Part shown: positions 27,101 to 39,100 of the stretch, in pieces
How the letters are laid out: every line of letters starts with the position of its first letter
Numbering within the stretch: the first letter of the stretch is position 1
NCBI RefSeq assembly: GCF_026151205.1
Contig: NC_087075.1
Coordinates: forward strand, 1,233,911-1,297,910
DNA length: 64,000 nucleotides
Reading direction: 5' to 3'
From: Bolinopsis microptera
Lineage: Eukaryota > Ctenophora > Tentaculata > Lobata > Bolinopsidae
Made by a program: the position numbers and the translations under genes
The notes under the pieces: model-generated
Database searches by the model: none
The model's input: the letters and a program-made list of their open reading frames with translations, nothing else
What the model was told of the DNA's origin: nothing

Positions 27101-30100
27101 ACGTGACGTGACGTCATACCACTGTAGCAGCACTCTGCAAGCCTACATAAAACTACTTAGTTGGGAGTTATTGTGGTACGATAACAGATGATGAATTGTA
27201 GAATTACAAAATGTGCAGCAATTTTAGGACCCATACAGAAATACTAATTAAATATGTGTTCTCAAAAACAATTTTGTGGCGTGAAAATGGTGTCACTGAA
27301 CTTCATGTGAAGTCATTTGGGCTGGACCGATTTGGTGAATGGGCACTTAACTTGATTAGTATCATTTCCGAAATGTTAGAGGAACTTTATCGCCTAAATC
27401 CTAATAATTTGGTTCAGACTCTAGTAATAAACTCAGACAAAAAACCTCATCTCGAATTATTAAAATAAAAAACCTCATCTCGAATTATAAATTAATTAAG
27501 GTCTTCTTATCACATTGCAATCTACTAATCTATAAGATTTCAGGATTATTTAAAATGGGGTCTTAATGAGTTGCAGCTCATAATTATTATCTCCAAAGTC
27601 AAAATGTGCCTGATGCAGACACGCTCCAAATTATTAGCAGAAGTTATCATTTCTCAAAATATCTAATAAGAATTTTAAATCAAAGGTTTACTCTTGATTA
27701 CTTCCTTGGTATTTTCGAAAGATAAGTTTTATTCATGTAAAGAGATACGATTTATCTAAATTTCCTAATAGTTTTATTACATTTTTATCTATGTATTTCC
27801 AAATTGATTGTAATTACAAATTTTAAGTTGTTAGTGCCGGGTGCTGCCTCCGGGTAGTGCTCCTCAATCAATCAATCAATCAGTTCATAAGTTATTTCAT
27901 TTGTCAAAAACACCATATTTTAGAATGAATAAGGCTCTAAAAATAATTCACCGTCCCACCTTTCGGTTTCAGTAGGGCTGCATAAATATTCTTAAAAGAT
28001 CTTGGATATTATTGTCAAATAATATCCATATTAAAGATAATTTAATAAAGTTTCCTGTGTTATCAGTTGAAATATCTCGGATGTCTTACTCCTCTGAAAA
28101 TAGTATTGGTTAGTAATAATGCAAGAGAATAAAACCCAAACAGTTTAAAATCAATTCAATCTTTGTTCTGCCTAAAATTGAACGGCTCAAGTCAGACACT
28201 ACATTTGTAAAAGTGTTTTTCTCACCAACTCTAACGAAGACCTTGAGCTCGTACATAGTAAGTATGTGCGCGTGCATATTGTGGAACTTGACACTGTCTC
28301 CTCTAGTGCAGCCGTTATCAGGCGGAGGAGCCGAGGGAGAGCCTGTGTAGTCCTCTGTGTAGACGGATATCAGAAGAGGGGCCTTCTTAGCACAGTACCC
28401 TTCACAGGAGTGACACCAGATCTCATCGTTAGTGCAGGTGAACGTGCTCTTGTACCTGTGATATCAGGGATTACATTTGGGCTCATTTCTATCAAACCTT
28501 CCTCAAAAGGTTCCAACTTACCTGGCAAGGTTCCAACTTACCTGGCAAGGTTCCAACTTACCTGGCAAGGTTCCAACTTACCTGGCAAGGTTCCAACTTA
28601 CCTGGCAAGGTTCCAACTTACCTGGCAAGGTTCCAACTTACCTGGCAAGGTTCCAACTTACTTGGGGAGGTCGAGGAAGTACCAGATCTCCACAGTCTCC
28701 ACACAGAACTCAGCCCCCAGATGAACTGTCACCCAGGTACCAGCTTCCCAGTCACTAGCTAGGTACTCCGTGATTGTCTGCGTCTTGAAGTTGTTGTCTA
28801 TCACCTTGTGGGCACCGTATTTTTTTGGCATGTTTCGGAAAGGTCTGGACTGAGCAGCAGATACGGGTTGTATCTCTACAGTCTCTGCCGTGCAACCTGA
28901 ATATTTAGGTGTTGTTGGTGTTGTTGGTGTTGTTGGTGTTGTTGGTGTTGTTGGTGTTGTTGGTGTTGTTGGTGTTGTTGGTGTTGTTGGTGTTGTTGGT
29001 GTTGTTGGTGTTGTTGGTGTTGTTGGTGTTGTTGGTGTTGTTGGTGTTGTTGGTGTTGTTGGTGTTGAATCTGGTGAGAGTCGTTGACTATGAGTTATGC
29101 ACTTACCGCAAAACATCTGAGAGGCTAGCGCCACGATTAAGAGATATGTGAACATGACTGTCACCAGGCTGTCTTTATCCTAAACTAAAATTGAGAACAT
29201 AGTAAATTTAACAATCCTCTAAATTTCATGTTTAAAAATAGAGGACTGACTGTAGACAGGCCAAAGCAAGTTAGTTTTTTAAGAGTTCATTATTTGCTTC
29301 CATCATATCACGTTATTTTATCGCCCTCTTGTTGGAGTTCCTTGTTCACAACAAAATGACTTAATAAAACATGACATATTGCCTATGATCAATGATATGG
29401 ATTATGGATGGAATGTTCTTGCTTTTTCGGTTATTTGTAATCTTCGAGGGTGGAAGATATGGACGTTTTTGACCCGCCGAACAGATTTTTGGCTAATTTA
29501 AGTGATGATACTGATATCTCCAAGAAGGAGCAGAAACAATTAAACGATGAAAATAAAGTACATTGTCACGGGGAGCCACAAAATTAATGGTTACTGAGAA
29601 TGAAAAGATGGTTTTTATCGATTTAGATTTAGAAATTTGTAATTACATTTGGATGGTTCAGCATATTCATTTTAATTTGCGCATGGTTATAAAGTTATAA
29701 GGATTCGGACTCAGTTTAAAAAGTTATCTTAATTCTAGATGGACTGATTAGTCTGATTAAATTACCTGCAAAATTGTGGAAGGTTCAAATTTGAACTGCG
29801 ACCTTTCTGAGCGGGAAATACTGAACTGATGATGAAGTATCCACGGCCCACGCTGTAGCCATTTGCGATCAAATTTTATAGTTTAGACTTTAGATTATCG
29901 TCAATAAAATGATTCGTAAGAAAATGAAAAGCGAGTGGTTACAGCATTAGGTAGTAATATTTTATCCACTTCAGAACCCCTTGCACGAGTGGCAGAGTCT
30001 CTGATCTTGGGTGCAAGTAAATGTGCTCCTGTACCTAGAGTGTTACTTATTAGAACCATTACTGATAAGAATAATGCAATATAGAGATAAGAGGGCAATG

Positions 30101-33100
30101 TTGGAAGTACCAGATCTCACCATTATTAAAATAATAAAATTGTATTATCTCAATTTTACCGATAATATTTTACTGATATATAAATTAAGTCTTAAAACAA
30201 GTCTATTCGCTATATATAGCCATTTTACATCGTAAAGTCATTCATCTTAGATGATTTTGAAGAGTGAGATAATGAAATATATACAAGAGGATATATAGGA
30301 TCACATTTATCATTTAGTGTGGGTAGAGAGAATGAAACTAAAATGAACTAAAATGAACTAAAATGAACTAAAATGAACTAAAATGAACTAAAATGTGACA
30401 CAAATTAAGGATATATATTTTGTAAGTTAACAATTTGTGGTTTATATTATTATATTAGTGCTATATTTTCCCAGTTAAAACAAGTCAACAGTAAATAGTG
30501 AAATTCTAATTATTATTATTTCAATTATCACAAAAAATCATTTACGTAATTATGTATGTTTCAGTGCTGAGTTGCGCCAGAGAGTGGTTACCAGATAACG
30601 CACTGTTAAAACCTGATAAAGTTAACCAAATTCTCAGCTACAAGTTAGTAAAACAGAGGTCACCGTGTAACGCACCTATCAAGCTCATAACTGATATATA
30701 TAATTGCAAAGTGTTATCTCCTCTACTTCAGGAGGAGAAGTTACCACCCTGATTACCCCTGATTACCCCTAATTACCCCTGATTACCCCATTACCCTTTT
30801 CAGCAAGGAGTATTCAGAGTCCTTATCTCGATACCAAGAGGTGTTAGAAACAGCGCTGAACGAAGTCCAGGAGTATTGTCGAGAAAAGGAGTGGCTCTGT
30901 GAGATTAGAGCCTTTGTTAGGACCTGGAAAAGTGTGGACCGGTATAAGGGGTCTCAAGCTACTTACATACAGGTATAAGGGGTCTCAAACTACTTACATA
31001 CAGGTATAAGGGGTCGCAAGCTACTTACATACAGGTATAAGGGGTCTCAAACTACTTACATACAGGTATAAGGGGTCTCAAACTACTTACATACAGGTAT
31101 AAGGGGTCTCAAACTACTTACATACAGGTATAAGGGGTCTCAAACTACTTACATACATGTATAAGTAGCAGATATTTATAAACTGAAATCTATAAATATG
31201 AGGTACTGATTACTCACGTAACATACACCTTAACTTGCCTTTTTCTAAAACTAGATAACAATTTCCTGTAATTTACTGTTAACAACAGGAAGTGCTGGAG
31301 AAGTTGAAGTTCTGGAGTCAGCATGTGGAGAGTTTGACGACAGAGTTTGATACAACAAACAACTTGTTCCACATCAGCTGCTCTGCCCTGTACAGCGCTT
31401 TACAAGTAACCAGATTTAGTTATTATAAAAACTAGCACTGTACAGCGCTTTACAAGTAACCAGATTTAATGGTGTCAAGACTCAAGAGACTAAAATAATT
31501 ATTACCTATTTAATTCGCGAATTTGGTCCAAATTTTGGGCACTAATATTCTTATTCCTTGGCCAATTTTGTATTTTTTCATGCTGATTTCAGTATTATAT
31601 CTTTTACGGTTTTTGCGGAACGTCGTGTTAAACTTAAAGTTGATGCAGTGGTGTCAGTAAAATGGTACGGATATATATATACCTATATTAGTAAGATGGT
31701 TTTCTGTATATTATGTAATAATCAGTGGCGGCGTCTTTTCAGCTATCCTTGTCTGCTGTGAACAGTTCATCTTCTGATGTCTTGATAAGGTTCCTTAGTA
31801 CAGTACCTATGTAGGTACCTATAAGTTACAGGTAACTAACGTAATACCTCAACACTTTCACAGCCGGCCCTGGGAGAGATATACGAGTCCCTGATAACAA
31901 TGGTTCAGAGCGAATTTGACGAGCGAGGTGCTCGGCTGATTGAGGAAACTCAGAATAAACACCAGGTCCTTATTGCTAAGTGTCTGTCACGTGTCTGTCG
32001 CGTGTCTGTCACGTGTCTGTCACGTGTCTGTCGCGTGTCTGTCACGTGTCTGTCACGTGTCTGTCACGTGTCTGTCACATGTCTGTCATATATCTGTCAC
32101 GTGTCTGTCACGTGTCTATCACGTGTCTGTCACAACCTCAAATACTTGATTATGAAAATTGAAGCTCTTGTACATCACATTAAATTTTTGTAAATTTGTT
32201 TTAATTATGATATTTTGCATGATGATTTCGTATAGCATTTAACTTAAACACACCCCCCCCCCCCCCGGCCCTATCCCCACTCGATGCTAATGCTCACCCG
32301 CTAGTATTTGTCACAGATGCTGAAAGCACAAAAAGCTGAGGTGTCAAGTTTTGCTGAGTACGCTAAGACGCTGAGTAACGTGAAGCTGAACACTGAGGAA
32401 CTGTTAGCGGAGAAGGAGTACATCAAGTCTCTCTACGGGATCTTGCAGAAACTTAAGATAGATAACCCACTCATGGCTGAGATAGGTCCGTCAAAACGAT
32501 TCGCAAATTTAAACGTTTTCAAATAAACTACGAATGTCAAGATATTTTATACATGCTTTATTAATAACTCCTCCCTGACTATATCAGACAAGAGACTGCA
32601 GCTACAATGGGAGTTGTATCTCATGGTGCTCCATGATGGAGAGACCTTCATCACCAAGGAGGCTCCGGCTATGTTACAGGGCCTCGACGAGCAAATAAAG
32701 GTTATTATGGTACCTGTATTAGTTATTAAAGTGAGATCGAGCAGGACCCTCAGCTCCAACATTTGCTCGTCCAGCTTCTATTACTGTTCTATAAATGAAT
32801 GTGAAAACCTTGAATAATTTGATCCTAAGTTTCCATTTATTTTCAGACCCTAGAAATAGAAGCAGAGATGATCCTGCGTAAGATATCACAAGTGGACTCC
32901 CCGTACTGTAACCCTAACACTGATCACGCAGTAATAATGCCTCTAGTGAGTACTGTAACCCTAACACTGATCACGCAGTAATAATGCCTCTAGTGAGTAC
33001 TGTAACCCTAACACTGATCACGCAGTAATAATGCCTCTAGTGAGTACTGTAACCCTAACACTGATCACGCAGTAATAATGCCTCTAGTGAGTACTGTAAC

Positions 33101-36100
33101 CCTAACACTGATCACGCAGTAATAATGCCTCTAGTGAGTACTGTAACCCTAACACTGATCACGCAGTAATAATGCCTCTTGTGAGTACTGTAACCCTAAC
33201 ACTGATCACGCAGTAATAATGCCTCTAGTGAGTACTGTAACCCTAACACTGATCACGCAGTAATAATGCCTCTAGTGAGTACTGTAACCCTAACACTGAT
33301 CACGCAGTAATAATGCCTCTTGTGAGTACTGTAACCCTAACACTGATCACGCAGTAATAATGCCTCTTGTGAGTACTGTAACCCTAACACTGATCACGCA
33401 GTAATAATGCCTCTAGTGAGTACTGTAACCCTAACACTGATCACGCAGTAATAATGCCTCTTGTGAGTACTGTAACCCTAACACTGATCACGCAGTAATA
33501 ATGCCTCTAGTGAGTACTGTAACCCTAACACTGATCACGCAGTAATAATGCCTCTCGTGAGTACTGTAACCCTAACACTGATCACGCAGTAATAATGCCT
33601 CTAGTGAGTACTGTAACCCTAACACTGATCACGCAGTAATAATGCCTCTAGTGAGTACTGTAACCCTAACACTGATCACGCAGTAATAATGCCTCTAGTG
33701 AGTACTGTAACCCTAACACTGATCACGCAGTAATAATGCCTCTAGTGAGTACTGTAACCCTAACACTGATCACGCAGTAATAATGCCTCTAGTGAGTACT
33801 GTAACCCTAACACTGATCACGCAGTAATAATGCCTCTAGTGAGTACTGTAACCCTAACACTGATCACGCAGTAATAATGCCTCTAGTGAGTACTGTAACC
33901 CTAACACTGATCACGCAGTAATAATGCCTCTAGTGAGTACTGTAACCCTAACACTGATCACGCAGTAATAATGCCTCTAGTGAGTACTGTAACCCTAACA
34001 CTGATCACGCAGTAATAATGCCTCTAGTGAGTACTGTAACCCTAACACTGATCACGCAGTAATAATGCCTCTAGTGAGTACTGTAACCCTAACACTGATC
34101 ACGCAGTAATAATGCCTCTAGTGAGTACTGTAACCCTAACACTGATCACGCAGTAATAATGCCTCTTGTGAGTACTGTAACCCTAACACTGATCACGCAG
34201 TAATAATGCCTCTCGTGATTACTGTATCCCTAACACTGATCACGCAGTAATAATGCCTCTCGTGAGTACTGTAACCCTAACACTGATCACGCAGTAATAA
34301 TGCCTCTAGTGAGTACTGTAACCCTAACACTGATCACGCAGTAATAATGCCTCTCGTGAGTTCGCTCATTATCACTATTAGTTCAAATTGAGCTGTTTTT
34401 TTAAATGCAATGATTTGTCCATATTATATTTATGGATCTTGCACTGATTTGCAGTTTGCTATTTGCCGAATATTCACGCCGGTGGGACGCCAGTAAGTTT
34501 AATGAGTTTTTATTAAAGTTACATATTTTAGTAGGGTTAAATGAAGTTTACAGACAGGAACTGTAAAATATCCATCATTTGATCGGGAATGAAAAAGTAT
34601 ATCAATTCGTGACTTAATTTTAGATTAGATAAAGAATAAAGACGAAACTACGGATAAAATGAGTAATAAATAGAATAACAGGCCGGGTTACCCTAGTAAT
34701 TACATAATATCTTATTTAATTGGTCATTTAATCAGTACAAACACGTCGTATTGAAAACCAATTAACGTAGTATTGAAAACCAATTAACGTAGTATTGAAA
34801 ACCAATTAATAAATTTCACTCGGTGAAATAAAAATTATGGAAAGAGGATGGTCCTGGATGGACCTAAAGAGGATAGCATAAAATTGCTTTGCTTTGGGAG
34901 TTTGGGGTTTGACAACCCTCCAGTGCTCTGGAAGTGGAAGGATATGATGACAGGGAAATCTAACGCAATAACAAGTTTTTGATGTGTATTCCAGGCTCCG
35001 ACAGTCCTTGTCAACCCATCTAGATCCTTCTTTTAAAACTTCTTAGCCCGTCATGAGTCTTTACATTTTAATGAACCTGGTTAATGGCGATTTTATTGTT
35101 TAGCCCATTCCAGTTTAAATCACTTAATAATCGTAGTGTATTACTTTGCTATTCGTTCCTAGCGTTTATATCAACGCATTGTAGTTGTAGTGGCGTAACG
35201 TTACCACTGCATTGTAGTTGTAGTGGCGTAACGTTAACACTGCATTTCTGTAGTAATGGCGTAACGTTACCACTGCATTGTAGTTGTAGTGGCGTAACGT
35301 TACCACTGCATTGTAGTTGTAGTGGCGTAACGTTACCACTGCATTTCTGTAGTAATGGCGTAACGTTACCACTGCATTGTTGTTGTAGTGGCGTAACTTT
35401 ACCACTGCATTGTAGTTGTAGTGGCGTAACGTTACCACTGCATTTCTGTAGTAATGGCGTAACGTTACCACTGCATTGTAGTTGTAGTGGCGTAACGTTA
35501 CCACTGCATTGTAGTAGTAATGGCGTAACGTTACCACTGCATTTCTGTAGTAATGGCGTAACGTTACCACTGCATTGTTGTTGTAGTGGCGTAACGTTAC
35601 CACTGCATTGTAGTTGTAGTGGCGTAACGTTACCACTGCATTGTAGTTGTAGTGGCGTAACGTTACCACTGCATTGTAGTTGTAGTGGCGTAACGTTACC
35701 ACTGCATTTCTGTAGTAATGGCGTAACGTTACCACTGCATTGTAGTTGTAATGGCGTAACGTTACCACTGCATTGTAGTTGTAGTGGCGTAACGTTACCA
35801 CTGCATTGTAGTTGTAGTGGCGTAACTTTACCACTGCATTGTAGTTGTAATGGCGTAACGTTACCACTGCATTGCTGGTTTAAATCGTCGGTTTTGTCTG
35901 CTGTCTTACTTAGCTTTTTAAATAAAAAAGGGAAATCTTCTGTTTCACTTTTATAAAAGTATACCGGATTTTTGGTTATTTGTTGTTCTTTATAGCTTTA
36001 TAGGAAGCCTTCAATACTAATACTAATAAATTTCACAATATCGGAATTAATTAGTGCGCACTGCGCATCCACTGTTGAGCCCGGAAATAACACGTGAACT

Positions 36101-39100
36101 GATTTAACAGCTACTAAGTACTCACGTGTTCCAATCAAGCAACATGTCAACTCGGAAGTAAGACATATCGTGAATCCAGCAAACTAATTTTGGGCTTCGG
36201 CAAATTGTAGAAAATGGAGTATAAGTAGTGTGGTGACGTCACGTGATAATGTGATGACGTCACGTGATAATGTGGTGAGTGTTCTATTGGTCCAGGCATC
36301 CTACGAAGTGAAACCACCTTTTCCGCATATCTCGCCACTGTGTTAACGAGATTTACTGTTGCCACTCACTTTCACTATCACTTTCTCTTTGTATTTCTCA
36401 TTTGTCCGATCAGAGAAAACTTGCTATGTGATAGTTGTGTGATCGCAATTTGTTTTGTTTATAAAATACTGATATCATCCATTTCTCATGTTAGAGATTC
36501 AAGATTGCTGGGGAGGGCTTAACAAAGCGGACATGAGAATATTAAAATTAAACTGACTTAGACTACATTAATTGTTGACACTATCAGTACGTATTTTACC
36601 CGATAAAACTTCTCTTTTACCCCACTCCACATTATAGGATCTGTACGCTATGTTGCGGTGTCTACTCCTAACTCTGGCTGTGGTCTCTGCCACCTCTGCA
36701 GTGAAATGTTACTCCGGATGTGTAGCCGGTACCATTGAGATGGCCGGACAGAGCCAGGGCTACCCCGGCGGAGAGTGTACTGACGACACCACCGCCATGT
36801 GTGAGGCCGGATGTGTAACTGTGTCCCTCAAGTTCGACTATGAGATGGAAGTAGGAGAAACTAAAATGGAAGGATCGGCTGATGCTACGACTGCTATGTG
36901 CAGCATGGGTAACGCTAACGATAATCTCTGTGACACAATGAAATCCTCTATGGAGTCAACCATGGGAGCTGTTTCCAATTTGAAGTGCGGTGTTTCGGCC
37001 CCATGTGAAACTGAGAAGTGCAACGACCCCGCCAAATCCGGAGGTAACAGTGAAAGTGATGGTGGTGAGGGCGAGGGCGAGGGTGAGGGTGAGGGTAAGG
37101 GTGAGGGTAAGGGTGAGGGTGAGAGTAGCAGTTTCGCTGTTCATGGTGTTTCTTTCGTCCTTTTCTCTGCTGTCCTTGGACTCCTCTACTAATGAACAAG
37201 GAGTGAAAGTAAGAAACGTTAATCGAGAACCGAAGCTCCAGCTCGTAGACTGCGATTGCTCAAAGAAGAATAAAAACACTGAGTAGATTAAATTTTCATT
37301 TTTGTATCACGGGTTTTTGTTTAATTTCCCCTCCATACTCATGTTCAATCTTGTTTTCCTTGTCACTGCTGCAGTTGCTCATGCTAATTTGTTAGAAAAT
37401 ATTGCCTTAAAATTGTAATTTGATTATCTTGTTTTGTTTTCAACTAATTCTCATTTCATTCTGACCAAAACATGGTTGATTATTTCTTACCCTTAGGAAA
37501 GTTGTATAAATCATGTTGAGGTGTCTACTTGTGACTTGTGCAGTACTTTCTGCCACCAATGCTGTTAAATGCTATTCTGGATGTGTGGCCGGTACCATGA
37601 CAATGGCCGGACAAGAACAACAATACCCTGGCGGGGCCTGCACTAAGGCAACTGTGGCTGTCTGTGAGGTCGGATGTGCTACAGCGTATCTAGCCTTTGA
37701 CTATGAGATGGAAGTAGCAGAAACTAAAATGGAAGGATCGGCTGATGCTACGACTGCCATGTGCAGCATGGGTAACGCTAACGATAATCTCTGTGACACA
37801 ATGAAGTCCTCTCTAGAGTCGACAATGGGAGCTGTTTCCAACATGAAGTGCAAGATTTCAACCTGCGATACATTTAAGTGCAACGACCCCGCCAAATTCG
37901 GAGGTAACGGTGAAAGTGATGGTACTGAGAGTGAGGGTAAAAGTAATGGTGCCGAGGCCGAGGGTGACGCCGAGGGTGAGGGTGAGAGTGAGGGTGAGGA
38001 TGACAGCAGTTTTACTGTTCACGGCGTCTCCTTCGTCCTTTTCCCTGCTTTACTTGGACTACTCTGTTGATTTATATTACAACAAATAAAACAAATCTAT
38101 TAGAGGTTCTTGTATTTTCTTGTTGTTAAAATGCGATTTTAAATAGACCTGCGCAAAAAAATATTGCGTTAAAATGAAACAAAATGTACTTAATGGATTT
38201 GGTTTCTTCAAGTTATTGTACTATGTTAAAATTTAGCTAAATTTTAAAGACGTGCTTATCTTCTTGTTTTATCAGTTAGTAAACAATTTTACTGACGAAG
38301 TCGCAGTGAAACTGTAATATAGTTTAACTTCCCAGTCCCCACCAATATAGTATTACTATGATGTTAAAATGTATCTAAATTTAAACTTTCAAAGCAAGAT
38401 TACATTTTCCAATAGAAATCACACATCCTACATTTCCGCCGAAAGTCTTATTTCTGACCGTGTGCTCTATTCCTCTAAACTCTACAAATAGTTTCATTCC
38501 TCAGTCTCGTTTCCACTGTCTCCACCCTTGTTTCTATACTGATCAGTTCTGCTATCGCTCACTGCCAGCTCCAAATATCCAGGATATCTCTGCAGGTTGG
38601 TCCAGGCCCACGTGCTTGGTATTGAGCTGTGACAATAACCATCCTTCTCTGTGAACACCTGGTTATAAATCACTCTTCCCAGCTTCTTCATGGTGATCCT
38701 ATCAGACGTCTTCTCAATAATAAGGATCACATTATTGTCTCCAGGTCTGCACTCCAAATTGTTATGGAGGTTAAAGGATGTGGTCTCTCCGTTGAACCAG
38801 TTAACGTTATCTGCTCTGTCACAATAGATAATCCCTCTTTGTCCCTTTATTTCAACATGTCCGTTTAATCCACCGTATCTTCTGAGACCCAATTTAAACC
38901 ACATGTTTACGTCACATGGAAGTCTAAGGAAATAGAGTTCCATAGTGTTTTGCTCGAAGTAGGGTTTGATGACAGCTTGTTTTGTTTCGGAGAACTGGAC
39001 CCAGTTGAGACTGTTAGAGTCCGAGTACCAGGGTAGAGCTAGATCAGTCCACTGCATGCCAGCACTGCCTCCACCGAGGAGGATATACTTTACCTCGCTC

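Noticed and set aside
28890-29151. Plus-strand Val/Gly and Leu/Val repeat frames
   Set aside because: Antisense of the 9-bp repeat in the discoidin gene.
35084-35956. 290-codon plus and 233-codon minus repeat proteins
   Set aside because: Frames through a 33-bp array with a palindromic core; no independent coding evidence.
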